Assembly: GCA_028279985.1 (NCBI GenBank)
Contig: JANQMR010000011.1
Span: 186,001-250,000, forward strand
DNA length: 64,000 bases
Direction of reading: 5' to 3'
Origin: Woeseiaceae bacterium
GTDB lineage: Bacteria; Pseudomonadota; Gammaproteobacteria; Steroidobacterales; Woeseiaceae
Positions within the stretch are counted from its first letter, which is position 1. Each line of letters starts with the position of its first letter. Position numbers and translations under genes: made by a program. The notes under the pieces were generated by a model. It had not been told where the DNA came from. It did no database searches and was given only the letters and a program-made list of their open reading frames with translations. Shown piece by piece: positions 42,274-52,707 of this stretch.

Positions 42274-45200
42274 CGCCAATCCACGTGCAAAGGGACCCGC
42301 ATCCACGGCAGCTTGATCGGCGACAGGCACCAGGGCAGGCGATCGAGCAACATGTCGTAGGCCCTCGGCTCGACCGTGAGCCTCCAACCGCCGTCCTCCG
42401 GCGACAGGCGTCCGGGTCGTTGCAGAAACGACGCCTGAAGACCGGACACACTCGTATTGCCCAGGGCTGTCCAGTGGACCAGCAGGTTTTCGAGCAGGCT
42501 CCGGACGAGCGTCAGCTCCCGATCGCCGGGTGCGAAATGCCTGCCGGCGGGATCTTGCGGGTCGAGGCCGCACAGCAGCTTGTTGAGCGCCAGGCCCGTG
42601 CCCGCCGCCGCGGGTTCGGGATCGACGATCCGCTGCGAAAGCTGCACGGCGCGCAGGGCCGCGTCTGAATCGACGAACCTGTTCGTCTTTAGCTCATCGT
42701 TCGTCGTCAGCTCAAGGGCCCGGTACAGACGCGGCAGAAAAACGGCGGCAATGACGAGTCCGGCATTGCCGACACGGAGCGTCGAGACTGCTTCGTCATG
42801 ACGAAGCGAGGCGGGCTTCGCGCCTGCCGCAGCGACGTGACGAAGCGAGACAGGCCTCAGTTCTGCCATACCGGCGCGATCGGCGGGCGGCCGGTCCTCC
42901 AGGCCGGCCAGCAGGCCGCGCAGGGTTTCGGGCTCGATATGGCCGCCGACCGCCGTGACGCTCAACGCCCGTGCGACCCGTCGCCGGACACCGGCGGCAT
43001 TCGCGCCGGCGCCTTGCGCGCACATTTGCTCGGCCAAGGACGCCGCGAGGACCCGAGGCGAATCGTCCGCGGCCGGATCGAGCGCGTGTTCGAGCACGCA
43101 TGCCCACTTGCAGGCCCGGACCGACGCGACATCGGCGACACAAGCCGCCTCGACGCAGGCGCCCGCCAGCACCTCCGCCTGCGCAAGAAGTTTTTCTCCA
43201 GTTACGGGTCTGAAGCGCACGGTAATGGCCGCAAGCAGCGCCTCCGGCAGTACGCCTACCAGCGCCTCGAAGCGCCGGGGTTCCTCCTTGCGCAAACGAT
43301 CGATCAAACGCCGCAGCTTGCCCGGCGACTCTCGGAATACTGTCCAAGCGAGATCGGCGATCGACGTTCGATCCGGCGAAGCGGTTTTGCCGTTTAGCAG
43401 CTCGCGTTCGAGCGCATCGCAAGTAGCCGCGACGGATATGTGCGTTGGTATTGTACTTTCGGGGATACCGTTTTCTGCGGTAGTTGCCAGCTTTAGATTA
43501 CCGGCAGGCTCTGGAGCAGAATCCAGGTACTCGCAGTCCGACGTTAGGTTACCGGCAGGCTCTCGACCAGAATCCAGGTACTCGCGGTCCGACGCTAGGT
43601 TACCGGCAGGCTCTCGACCGGAGTCCAGGCACTCGCGGTCCGGCGCGCCAGCCGGATAATCTCCGGCGCCCGACTCGGCATGAACGGCCGATTGTCGCGT
43701 TGGTCGGCCACTCCGGATCAACTCCTCCAAAGTCTGTCCGGCACCGAGCGCCGATGCCGGCTGAGCGCGTACGGGCGTATCGGACCGCCGGCCGTCGGCG
43801 CCGTCGTCTCCGTTCGACCTCGCCGGCCGTCCCCGACGGCCCGGGCGCAGCGACACCAGAACCTCGTCGAGCCGGCCGGACAGTAAGGCCCGTAATGCCG
43901 CAAGGACAAAAAGGGCCGGTCGATCAGACCGGCGGGCGCAGGCAATGACAGCCTCGGCCAGTCCATCGGCGGAGCCATCGCCGAGGTCCTTCTCGGCGAT
44001 GCCCTGCGAACCGTCCGGGGCCCCGCCGGGAACGGACGAGCGGCCGGTGGCGGGACTACGCAGGCTGAGCGCGGCACGCAGCAGGCGCTCCCCGACATCC
44101 GGCGCGATCCTGCGCGCCAGGGCTTCGTCGCTCAGGGACGAGTCACGGAAGTCGGTGAGCAACCTCGCGAACAGCCACGGCCGCCGGGCGATGAGCCGGT
44201 GCAGCATACGGCCGTCGAATACCGGCACGGATGTATATGCCGGTGCATCGGCCAGCACCGCCGACATCGCCGAGTAGTCTTCGTAAGCTTGCCGAACTTC
44301 GGCGATTGCGGAGTCGGCGTCGTTCGAAAGGCTCGCATCCGTCACGATCGCCGTGTCGGTATCATTCGAGGGATTCGTATCCGTCGCAATCGCCGTGTCG
44401 GTGTCGTTCGAGCGGCCCGTATCCTTCGTGATCGCCGTGTCGGTGTCGTTCGAGCGGCTCGTATCCTTCGTGATCGCGGTGTCGGCGTCATTCGAGCGGC
44501 TCGTATCCGTGACTCGGGTCTCGGCCGGATGCTCGGAACCGGCTCGGCCGTCGTCGACAGACTCGTCGATGCCGAACACGCCGGAATCACCAAGCCTTGT
44601 CCGAGCACCTTCGTACGACTCGGATTCCGTGTCACCAGGCCTTGTCCGAGCACCGCCGTACGGCCCGGGTTCGGCGTCACCGGGCCTTGTCCGAGCGCCT
44701 GCGCACGACCCGGATTCGGCCAAGCGGTCGGCCAGCCGCACGAAGACCTCGTCGAGCGCTTCCGGATCGGCGCTTGCCAAGCCTTTGAGAACGAGCCGGC
44801 GCGCCGCGACGGACAGTGCGGGATTGCCGCGATTGGCTTCATCCCGCTTCAATCGATTCAACGCCGCCAGGATCCAGTCGGCGTTTGCGCCGGCCAGCCG
44901 TCGGATCAACCGGTGCTGCAGGTCGATCGGATACCGGGCGACGAGCGCATCGACGAACGAATCCGTCGCTCCTCCGTTCCGGAACAGCCGGCTGAGACCG
45001 GCCTCGTCCGGAGAACGCCCGGGTTCCGATGAAGCCGCGAAACGCCGGTCTTCCGCACTCGGCGCATCCGGTCCGGCCCTGGCCAACAAACCGGACGCGT
45101 CCCCGCCGGCAGCCCCGTTTGCCGGATCGCCGGCGTCGCCCGGCACGACATCCGCGCGCCTTTGGCTCCGTTCGGCGACATTTGATCCGACCGACTCCGG

Positions 45201-45470
45201 CGTGCCGAGCGCGTCGCGCAGTCGTCGCCGCAAGCGATTCTCGAAAAGCCCGAAATCGCTCAGATCGCGGATGCGGCCCAGATCGACATCGATACGATCG
45301 AACCGCCGGCGTCCGGGCCCGGCCGAGAACCGATCGAACACTTCCGACACCACCGACATCAGGCGTTCCCGGATCAGCGGCACGACGTCCTGCTGGGTCC
45401 GAACGGCCGCGGCCTTCGACGGGAAAGCGACCCGAACCTGAAGCTCGTCGATGCCGTGTGCGTCAGACAT
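42270..45470 (-). CDS. eCIS tape-measure protein (Afp14-like)
   Basis: 1066 aa. The start MSDAHGIDELQVRVAFPSKA...VPLIRERLMSVVSEVFDRFS...RFDRIDVDLGRI matches the conserved N-terminus of contractile-injection tape-measure proteins (CIS_TMP). Position between baseplate and ATPase genes agrees. It is unusually loaded with tandem repeats (17-aa x3, 14-aa x5, 15-aa ~x2.7), which would change the length if the ruler model applies. ATG 45470 overlaps the previous stop by 8 nt. Confidence 0.88.
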   Translation of the reverse strand: MSDAHGIDELQVRVAFPSKAAAVRTQQDVVPLIRERLMSVVSEVFDRFSAGPGRRRFDRIDVDLGRIRDLSDFGLFENRLRRRLRDALGTPESVGSNVAERSQRRADVVPGDAGDPANGAAGGDASGLLARAGPDAPSAEDRRFAASSEPGRSPDEAGLSRLFRNGGATDSFVDALVARYPIDLQHRLIRRLAGANADWILAALNRLKRDEANRGNPALSVAARRLVLKGLASADPEALDEVFVRLADRLAESGSCAGARTRPGDAEPGPYGGARTRPGDTESESYEGARTRLGDSGVFGIDESVDDGRAGSEHPAETRVTDTSRSNDADTAITKDTSRSNDTDTAITKDTGRSNDTDTAIATDTNPSNDTDTAIVTDASLSNDADSAIAEVRQAYEDYSAMSAVLADAPAYTSVPVFDGRMLHRLIARRPWLFARLLTDFRDSSLSDEALARRIAPDVGERLLRAALSLRSPATGRSSVPGGAPDGSQGIAEKDLGDGSADGLAEAVIACARRSDRPALFVLAALRALLSGRLDEVLVSLRPGRRGRPARSNGDDGADGRRSDTPVRAQPASALGAGQTLEELIRSGRPTRQSAVHAESGAGDYPAGAPDRECLDSGREPAGNLASDREYLDSGREPAGNLTSDCEYLDSAPEPAGNLKLATTAENGIPESTIPTHISVAATCDALERELLNGKTASPDRTSIADLAWTVFRESPGKLRRLIDRLRKEEPRRFEALVGVLPEALLAAITVRFRPVTGEKLLAQAEVLAGACVEAACVADVASVRACKWACVLEHALDPAADDSPRVLAASLAEQMCAQGAGANAAGVRRRVARALSVTAVGGHIEPETLRGLLAGLEDRPPADRAGMAELRPVSLRHVAAAGAKPASLRHDEAVSTLRVGNAGLVIAAVFLPRLYRALELTTNDELKTNRFVDSDAALRAVQLSQRIVDPEPAAAGTGLALNKLLCGLDPQDPAGRHFAPGDRELTLVRSLLENLLVHWTALGNTSVSGLQASFLQRPGRLSPEDGGWRLTVEPRAYDMLLDRLPWCLSPIKLPWMRVPLHVDWR
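43495..43647 (-). repeat. 51-bp coding repeat x3 in tape-measure gene
   Basis: Three 51-bp units (43495-43545, 43546-43596, 43597-43647) coding for SDREYLDSGREPAGNLA and close variants. Confidence 0.9.
44300..44512 (-). repeat. 42-bp coding repeat x5 in tape-measure gene
   Basis: About five 14-residue units (DTSRSNDTDTAITK and variants); a further 45-bp family (GARTRPGDTESESYE-like) lies at about 44590-44715. Edges approximate. Confidence 0.85.
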
Positions 45471-47949
45471 AAGGCCGCCGCCTCGGGGCAACCGACTCCT
45501 GAGTACGCCGGGTGACGACGAACAGCGCAAGCTCCGCCGCAATGTCGTCGATTTCCGCCGAACCTTCGGGATGCCGCCGCTTTTTCTTCAACCAGAACGA
45601 ATACAGGCTTTCGAAGCGGTACATGTCGTCGAAACCCAGCCACAAAATACCGGGCATCAAGTGTGCCGGACAGTTGGCGCGAACCAGCTCTTCGGCAAGC
45701 AGACGAAAGGCGGCGTCGTGACAACGCACGGTCCAGTCGGGGAAAACCACCGTCAACCGACCGTGAAGGAACTCGTCGTCTTCGTTCGGCGGCTCGCCGC
45801 CGGCGCTTCCGTCGTCGTGTGTTCTCCGCAACAGCAGGTGCTCGAGGACATGCAGTCCTTCACACCGCCGGTTCACCGACACCAGCAAGGACCGAAGCCC
45901 GTGGGCCAGCTCGATGCACTCGCGTTCTTCGCCAAGATTGGCCAATACCCACCAGCCGCCTTTTCCCGGCCGGAAAATCAGCACGCAGCCCTCGAAGTCA
46001 GCCAGACGCCCGACACGGTAGTTGTCCAGCCGGGTTCCGCCGCGGAGCAGCGCCTCGCTGAGGCGGCGACTTTTCGACAACACCTCGCGTTTGGCCTTAT
46101 CGTGCAACGCTTCGATCGAGGCGGAACCGCCGTTCAGAGTCCCGGGTACGCGCGCGAACACGTCGTCGATCACAATGTCGGGAGCGACCGGCTGGAGCTC
46201 GTACGATTCGAGATCGTCCTCGCGCGGAACCGGTCTAAGGCCGAGCTCGATCAAAGGCCTCGCAAGCGAACGCTCGCGAGGCTGGCCGATGTCCAGGAGC
46301 AGGGACAGGCGCGCATGTAATCCCGAGAGGTTGAGGGTCCCCCAACAAGGCCTGGAGTAGTCGAAGCCGCCGCCCCGGTTCCGAGTGAGCCAGGCGATGT
46401 TTTTCAGGAAATCGAGCTTCCTGCGCAGGAGCCGCCGCGCGATGTCTTCATCCGAATCCCAGGCGGCGGTGCTCGTCAAGGCCGTGTCGGGGAACGACTC
46501 TCCATACAATGCCAACAGGTAGTCCAGAACCCGGTTACGCCGCTCGGGGAAATTGTCGTTGACCCGCGTCAGTCTGGGCAAGAACTCCGACTGCGGCTCG
46601 ACATACAAGGCCTCGGCGTCGGCGACCAGGTCATTGCCGATCGGCTGGCAACAGTAACTGGCGTCCAGCGATTCGTCAGTCGAGAAGTAAGCGCGGATGT
46701 TGTCGAGCCCGGCCGCGAAGTCGGCCATGAGCTGGTCGAATATCAGCAAGAACGCCTTGAGCTGCCGCAGCCTTGCCTGCTGTTCGGGCCGGTCGGTCAA
46801 GACCTGGCCGAATCGGTTGACGCCGTAAAGCGGCGGCAGCATGTCCTGTATCGACGTGTACTGATCGAAACGGCGCCGGCGGGCAACGGGAACGCTGAGC
46901 AGCGAGGCGGCCGATTCGAGGCTGCGCTGACCGGTTTCGTCGGAATACAGCAGTTGTTCCAGATAACGCGCAACCGCCGCGGGCGAAACGGCAAGCGATC
47001 GGCCGTTTGCCCGGGGCAGGACACCCGGAGCGGAAATCGCCGTGTCGGGAAGAACCAGGCTGAGGTAGCCTTGCCGGTCGACGCGGGGTATCGACTGACG
47101 ATAAGGCTTGCCTTCGGCTTCGAGCCAAAGCTCGTCGACCCGTTCCACGCCGTCGACGGCCGCTATCAGGGAGATCAGCTCCGCGATTTGAACCGGGTTT
47201 TCGGTTTCCTCGAGCGTCTCGGCGTCGATCATGCCGTGTTTCAGCAGCGGACCGGTGAAAATCTCCTCGAGCGAACGGCCGGATTCGAGCGCCTTTTTGA
47301 ACGTGGTGTGTCTAAGCCCGCCGGCAATGTAGCGTGACGCGAGAAAATAACTCTCACCGAGTATCCTGGTCAGGTGGTCTTCGGCGGAGACTTCGATCAC
47401 GGCGTGCAAGACACAGGCCCGACGCCGCACGATCCGGATATCGTGTTCGACGTCCTCGCAGAGATTTCTGTTTCGGTAGCAGGTTTGCCGGACCTGATCG
47501 AGGATCCGGTCCGGTTGCCGCTCGGCGTCGGGACGAATGGCGACCGACACCGTGGCCAGACCGTGAGCCGAGGTCTCCACCCAGGCATTGTCGATGCCGG
47601 CGACGCGACCGACGATGACTTTTCGCAAATCGGCGGCCGTGGCCGGCCGTGCCGGGAAGATCCGCGCCGGCGCGGCAAGGCCCTGTAGATCGAGATCCAG
47701 TTTTCCGTCGTCTCCGCACAGGAAATCCTGTACCGGAAAGTCGTTGCGATAAATCAGCTCGGACAATTGAAAACAAAGCTGCTCGAGCAGGGTGACGCCG
47801 GGATCGTGAACGTTGAAATCGGTCCATTCTTCGCCCGAGAGCGCCTGCGCGCGCTCGATCCCGGCCTCCCTCAGGCTTTCGTAGCTGCCAGGGTCCGCGG
47901 CCGGATCCTTCCGTTCGATCGTCAGGGTTGCGCGCAGTGGGTTCGTCAT
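45463..47949 (-). CDS. eCIS baseplate wedge protein (Afp12-like)
   Basis: 828 aa. WTDFNVHDPGVTLLEQLCFQLSELIYRNDFPVQDF is the characteristic opening of this baseplate family. Further along, EVNRFGQVL-like and LDNIRAYFS stretches belong to the conserved middle. It forms the baseplate ring with the Afp11-like protein. ATG 47949 overlaps the upstream gene stop by 4 nt. Confidence 0.88.
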   Translation of the reverse strand: MTNPLRATLTIERKDPAADPGSYESLREAGIERAQALSGEEWTDFNVHDPGVTLLEQLCFQLSELIYRNDFPVQDFLCGDDGKLDLDLQGLAAPARIFPARPATAADLRKVIVGRVAGIDNAWVETSAHGLATVSVAIRPDAERQPDRILDQVRQTCYRNRNLCEDVEHDIRIVRRRACVLHAVIEVSAEDHLTRILGESYFLASRYIAGGLRHTTFKKALESGRSLEEIFTGPLLKHGMIDAETLEETENPVQIAELISLIAAVDGVERVDELWLEAEGKPYRQSIPRVDRQGYLSLVLPDTAISAPGVLPRANGRSLAVSPAAVARYLEQLLYSDETGQRSLESAASLLSVPVARRRRFDQYTSIQDMLPPLYGVNRFGQVLTDRPEQQARLRQLKAFLLIFDQLMADFAAGLDNIRAYFSTDESLDASYCCQPIGNDLVADAEALYVEPQSEFLPRLTRVNDNFPERRNRVLDYLLALYGESFPDTALTSTAAWDSDEDIARRLLRRKLDFLKNIAWLTRNRGGGFDYSRPCWGTLNLSGLHARLSLLLDIGQPRERSLARPLIELGLRPVPREDDLESYELQPVAPDIVIDDVFARVPGTLNGGSASIEALHDKAKREVLSKSRRLSEALLRGGTRLDNYRVGRLADFEGCVLIFRPGKGGWWVLANLGEERECIELAHGLRSLLVSVNRRCEGLHVLEHLLLRRTHDDGSAGGEPPNEDDEFLHGRLTVVFPDWTVRCHDAAFRLLAEELVRANCPAHLMPGILWLGFDDMYRFESLYSFWLKKKRRHPEGSAEIDDIAAELALFVVTRRTQESVAPRRRPYV

Positions 47950-48788
47950 TGCGACTCCGACTCCGCCTCGGGACGCGAGGCCGCCATCAACGGATCGAAC
48001 CACAGCCGGGTGAGGTAGAAGCGGACGACGATGCCGTCATCGTACGCGGAGTTCGTCTTGAGCTGCAGCCGGTAACCGTGGTTGTCCCCGGTCCAGCGCA
48101 AGCGGATTTTGTCGCTCATCGAGCGGAAGTAGGACTGGTCGTAGCGAATCCGCCGCTTGAGGCACAGGAAGTTGAAAAACCAGCCGCGCGGATTGAATGC
48201 ATTGTGCGCGTAAGCGCGCATCAGCGCATAACGGCCTTTCTCGCGCTGCCCGACGCCGGCCATGACCTCGAAGGCATGGCAACCGTCCAGCGGTCCGGCG
48301 ACATCGTGCCAGGCGCCGTCGGCCGGCACGGTCGTGAAGCCCTTTGCATTCGCGCCGATGCGTCCCTCGGACTTGACGACGCCGGCGACGTCCAATGCGC
48401 AGACCGGGTCGGATCGGTTGACGCCGATCCGGGCGCCGGGGTCCGTGCGATCGCTGGCCCGGTCTTCTTCGGTACGGTCTTCTTCGGTATCGACCGACAG
48501 GGTCAGCGCGGGTTGCTCCGCCTCGGCGCTTCTGAAACAGAGCTTGTTCGTGCCGTCGACGTAGGTCACCGACCAGACCGGATCGTTGGGCGCGTTGTCC
48601 CGGCGGAAGCTCAACAAACCGTCGTAGTTGCCCATCGCCGCGATGTGGAAGCCGTTCTCCCTGGATTTGGAAAAACCGTCGTCGACGATGTTCAGCGTAG
48701 ACTCGATCAGATCGGTGAAGTGCTCCTCGGTCGGCAGATTTCCGGCACGGAAGTAGTTGATCAGCGTTTGTCGTTTCTTGAGTGCCAT
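47946..48788 (-). CDS. eCIS-associated conserved protein, fibre/baseplate-like
   Basis: 280 aa starting MALKKRQTLINYFRAGNLPTEE. It contains GARIGVNRSDPVCALDVAGVVKSEGR, a pattern seen in tail-fibre collars, followed by VPADGAWHDVAGPLDGCHAFEVMAGVG and a beta-rich end (LRWTG...YLTRLWFD). I recall such proteins in many eCIS loci between Afp11 and Afp12 homologues without an assigned role. No separate receptor-binding fibre gene is present, so this protein may take part in target binding; inference. Confidence 0.8.
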   Translation of the reverse strand: MALKKRQTLINYFRAGNLPTEEHFTDLIESTLNIVDDGFSKSRENGFHIAAMGNYDGLLSFRRDNAPNDPVWSVTYVDGTNKLCFRSAEAEQPALTLSVDTEEDRTEEDRASDRTDPGARIGVNRSDPVCALDVAGVVKSEGRIGANAKGFTTVPADGAWHDVAGPLDGCHAFEVMAGVGQREKGRYALMRAYAHNAFNPRGWFFNFLCLKRRIRYDQSYFRSMSDKIRLRWTGDNHGYRLQLKTNSAYDDGIVVRFYLTRLWFDPLMAASRPEAESESQ

Positions 48789-48801
48789 CGACTGCCGATC
48801 C

Positions 48802-51800
48802 TCACAGAATGAACGTTGCGCCGATTTCCAGGTCGTCGATACCCGCAGGGCGCCCCGCCACGGGCCCGGCGGCCCGCAGGCGTCGAATGGCATGCCGGCG
48901 AAACGGCAGCGCGAGCGCCCAGGGCACGCGCGGACGAACCATGGCCGTCGAACCCGCGTGCTCCACCGACTGACGGGCCGTGTCCCCGAGTGAGTACCGC
49001 CCCGAGTCGGTCTCGCCGACATGCAACATCGAAAAGCCGGTAACGACATCGACGTAGTCGAGCTCCCGAATGAAGGACTCGACATTGTGACAACGGAGGT
49101 GCCAGCCGAATCTCGCACTTTGCGAACCCCGGCCCCACGGCGACAGGAAATCGTTGACGTCTTCATTGAGCCGGTCGAGCTGCCGTCCGGCGCGGTCCCT
49201 GTCGCGGAAGCGAACGGCGCATCGAAGCTGTATGCGCTCGTAGACGGGATTGCGAACCTGAACGCTCGCCCCTGGCGGCGACAGGGCGGCCGCGAAATCC
49301 CGGATTCGGCATAGCTCGTCGAGGTCCAGCCTGTAACCGACGACCGGGTCCGCCGCGCGGTCGACCGCGGCGGGCACGACGACCAACAGCACCTCGCCCG
49401 GGGCCTCGGGCACCGGCGCCGATGCGGTTTCCGGGTCCGACCGGCTCGTTGCGGCAAAACACTTCACCTTGAATACCGAGTCGAAGTTCGCGAGCACGAT
49501 GCGTTCGTAATCCCAGGGCGTGACGGCGCGACGTTTGTGCCGCAGCCGTTCGCTGATACGCGTGTCCAGCGCATCGACGGACTCGATCCGTCTGCGGCCG
49601 CTCGATCCATGGGGCTGATTCACGCCGGCGAGGCCATCGATGCCGCTTGCGGGACCGGCAATCGATCCGGCGCCAAGCGGCGTCCGGTCCCGGGGAGCGT
49701 CTGTGTCGTCTCGTACCTCGACAACCCGTACCGCGTTCGTGCGTATCGCACGGAGGGTGCCGAAAACCTGCGGGTCCCGTTTCGGCGAGACCTGCAGCCA
49801 GTATCGCTCGTCCGGCATGATGCTGTGCCGCCGATCGATATCGTCGGGCAGGTCGAGCGTTACGATACCGCTTTTGATCAGGCCCGCGGTCGTGTCGTGC
49901 ACGATCCGTCGTTCGTCCAGCGCGACCCATTCGTTTGCACGCAGATACCGCCACTCGATGCCGGGCGGGTCGATGGCGACACACTCAGCAGTATCGGCCC
50001 GAATCTCGAATTGCAAGGACCTCTCCCCGGCTGCCGTATCCGCGCGCAAGCCGATGAACAGGCTTGCGGCGTCTTGCATCGGAAAAAGGCTTGCGTTCTC
50101 CCCCGCCGCAAGCGTCCTTACGCCGAAGGGGTGCACGTGGAACAAGCGGCATTCGGACGATCCATCCGGACCGCCCGCGCCGGTCACCAGGTCCAGCCGG
50201 GTTTCCACCCGGTAGTCGAGCGAGATACGACGAACGACCGGCGTATAGGGCTCGGCCGGCATCTCGACCGGCACGCGCAGCTTGGTGTTGCGCGCGACCG
50301 CCCGGGCGGTCAGGCCCGGATACTCCGAGTGCCCGAATGCCTTCGGTGGACAATCCAGCGCCAGGCGTACGAAACCGTTGCGGGCGTCTTGACCGAAGAC
50401 CATCGGCTGTTCGGGGTCCCCTCCAGCCTCGCTGCGCAGGTGGCTCAAACCCTGCACGGCGTAACGAGCCTTGCCCGACGACACGCCGGTCTCCGGATCG
50501 GTTTCGAACATGGCTTCGGCGGTATTTTCCCCGGGTACGGAGCGCCGCCAGACGCCATCGACGAGCACGCTGCTTCGGATACGAAAATCGGCGGCATCGT
50601 AGTCTCCCCGATAATCGCGATAGTGGGCGCGGAAACCGCCCGGCGCGCGCGGCAGGGCGTCCCATTCGACATTGACGCTGGCCGCGGACGGCCGCTTGCC
50701 GGCGAGCTCCCTGCTGCCGACGATCAAGGCCGCTCCACTGGCCGGCTGCGGACCGAATGCCTGGAAAGGCGACGAGGTATCCACAGGCCCGAATTGATTC
50801 GAGACCTCGAATTCGGTCGAATCGGCGACATCGAGTGCAAGCGTCAACCGCCGTAGCGACATCTGTTGCAACAGCGTGATCGGGCAGAAGTGGGCGCGCG
50901 GATTTGCGAGCAGCCTCAATATCGGCCTGGAAGTACCCCACCGATCCCCGTGCAACGCCGGATCGCATCCCGACACCGGCGGTCCCTCGTGTCCCAGCGA
51001 CACGCGAACGCGCAAACGCAAGGTATCTGCCGTCCGTTCGGGAGCGTACAGCAGGAAATCGCGCAGCCGATACCAGCCGTCGGCCGTCGTCACTTCCGGA
51101 AGCAGGCTGTCCTGCAGCAGAAAGTAGAACAGCGCACGTCGATCCCAGCTCAGATAATCGGCAATCTGGTCGCGGGCCTCGCGAGTCGCCTCGGCACGAT
51201 CGGAAAGCGACTGACTGGAAAGCGACAGCCACTGTTCGAAAGCGGCCCGAATGTCATCCAGCGTCCGTTCATCGTCGTCAAGCAGATATCGCGAGAACAA
51301 GCTGCCGAGGACGTCGCCTGCATGCCCGCCGGACCCGATCGACTTAAGCTCGGCAATATCGGCATCCAGTTCGGACATCGGCCGAATATCGAAGCACAGC
51401 TCGATATCGCGGCGGCCTTCGCCGGCAAGAAGCATGTCGGCCGCGACGGCGATGCCGACATCGCCGGTGCCGGGCGCCGGCGTCGGCGACGAACGAACAC
51501 CGAACAACGGCCGGCCGGTCGTCAGGCCGCCTGCGTTGTCGGCGGTATCCACCCGTGCGGTCGTGACTGCTACCCGGGTGATGTAAGCGAAGACGTTCTC
51601 CGGCGATTTCATCGGGTCTTTTTCGCAGTACAGCGTCAGCACCCGATCGATGGCGATGTCGCCGACGAGAACGTCCCGGTCCGTTGCATACAAGCGCTTG
51701 CGGCCGGTATCGTCGAAGCCCGCGCTGAATTTCGTCCCTCGGCGGACACGAAAATCGCGCTTGGTGCCGTCCGGCAGCAACAGGATCTCGGCCGAATCCG

Positions 51801-52707
51801 GGTCGCCGTCCAGCGGCCGGCATCCCAGGATCTGATCGTAGAAGAAGCGCCTGTGCCGGGCCGCAAACCGATTGCTGCGTTCCTGGAGGCGGCCGAACAA
51901 GCCGAGAAAGGCAATCGTCAATCCCAGCGCCGGATTGACGGTTCGGCTGGTCAAGGCGGCACGAAAACTCTTCTCCGCGGCGCGTTTGACGTACACCAGC
52001 GTTTTCAGGAACGCGTGGAACCGCGATTCGAGAAACCGCGAATCGGAGGGTGCCTCTGTCGTTTCGCCTAGGCCGGAGGCCAGGGACTCAAGCGTCTCGC
52101 CGTCCTCGGCGACGTTCCAGACGCCGCTGAGCTCGAGCGGGAGCGGCGCGCCTTCCATTACCCCTGCCGACAAAGCAAGCCTTTGTTGGCGGAGCAACCA
52201 GTCGGCGACGCCGTGCAATTCGACGCGCAGCCGTTCCCGGATAAGCTCGGCGATACGCAGCCCGAGGTCCCGGCCGGGCCCCGCTTCCGAGCGCGACAGG
52301 GCCACCTGCCAGGCATCCAGCCGCCGCGCCTGCGCGACAATGATGTCCGCGGCCCGCGCCGGCTCGCCGGACTCGGACGCCTCCCGGTAGTCGCGCTCCA
52401 GCGCGACCGTGTCGATGGCCGAGATGCGCGCGATCAGGAATATCTCGTTACTCAGGAACAGGTCGGCCCAGGTTCCGCTGGCCGTGTTGTCCAGGTCGAA
52501 AAACCGCAGGTTCGAAGCGAGATTCGAGCAATGCGCAAGCAGTTGCTCGAAGGAACGGTCGTCCACCCGGACGTAGCCGTCGCGAAATGCCGCCGGCCGG
52601 CGATCGTCCTGCGCGGTGCCGTCCGTGACGATCGCCGTCACGGACGGCACTGCTATCGACGACCCCGTTTCTTCGTTACCGGGCAAGTCACGCGCTGAAG
52701 TCGACAT
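48802..52707 (-). CDS. eCIS baseplate J-like protein (Afp11-like)
   Basis: 1301 aa. The C-terminal part has the gp6/baseplate-J layout (RHKRRAVTPWDYERIVLANFDSVFKVKCFA; FLSPWG; SFIRELDYVDVVTGF), typical of large Afp11 proteins. Start at ATG 52707 (MSTSARDLPGNEETG), overlapping the gp25-like gene by 20 nt; the open frame upstream of it is antisense-like noise. Confidence 0.9.
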   Translation of the reverse strand: MSTSARDLPGNEETGSSIAVPSVTAIVTDGTAQDDRRPAAFRDGYVRVDDRSFEQLLAHCSNLASNLRFFDLDNTASGTWADLFLSNEIFLIARISAIDTVALERDYREASESGEPARAADIIVAQARRLDAWQVALSRSEAGPGRDLGLRIAELIRERLRVELHGVADWLLRQQRLALSAGVMEGAPLPLELSGVWNVAEDGETLESLASGLGETTEAPSDSRFLESRFHAFLKTLVYVKRAAEKSFRAALTSRTVNPALGLTIAFLGLFGRLQERSNRFAARHRRFFYDQILGCRPLDGDPDSAEILLLPDGTKRDFRVRRGTKFSAGFDDTGRKRLYATDRDVLVGDIAIDRVLTLYCEKDPMKSPENVFAYITRVAVTTARVDTADNAGGLTTGRPLFGVRSSPTPAPGTGDVGIAVAADMLLAGEGRRDIELCFDIRPMSELDADIAELKSIGSGGHAGDVLGSLFSRYLLDDDERTLDDIRAAFEQWLSLSSQSLSDRAEATREARDQIADYLSWDRRALFYFLLQDSLLPEVTTADGWYRLRDFLLYAPERTADTLRLRVRVSLGHEGPPVSGCDPALHGDRWGTSRPILRLLANPRAHFCPITLLQQMSLRRLTLALDVADSTEFEVSNQFGPVDTSSPFQAFGPQPASGAALIVGSRELAGKRPSAASVNVEWDALPRAPGGFRAHYRDYRGDYDAADFRIRSSVLVDGVWRRSVPGENTAEAMFETDPETGVSSGKARYAVQGLSHLRSEAGGDPEQPMVFGQDARNGFVRLALDCPPKAFGHSEYPGLTARAVARNTKLRVPVEMPAEPYTPVVRRISLDYRVETRLDLVTGAGGPDGSSECRLFHVHPFGVRTLAAGENASLFPMQDAASLFIGLRADTAAGERSLQFEIRADTAECVAIDPPGIEWRYLRANEWVALDERRIVHDTTAGLIKSGIVTLDLPDDIDRRHSIMPDERYWLQVSPKRDPQVFGTLRAIRTNAVRVVEVRDDTDAPRDRTPLGAGSIAGPASGIDGLAGVNQPHGSSGRRRIESVDALDTRISERLRHKRRAVTPWDYERIVLANFDSVFKVKCFAATSRSDPETASAPVPEAPGEVLLVVVPAAVDRAADPVVGYRLDLDELCRIRDFAAALSPPGASVQVRNPVYERIQLRCAVRFRDRDRAGRQLDRLNEDVNDFLSPWGRGSQSARFGWHLRCHNVESFIRELDYVDVVTGFSMLHVGETDSGRYSLGDTARQSVEHAGSTAMVRPRVPWALALPFRRHAIRRLRAAGPVAGRPAGIDDLEIGATFIL

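Noticed and set aside
40996-42360. Long plus-strand frame opposite the AAA+ ATPase
   Set aside because: Shadow of the ATPase gene; no domain seen.
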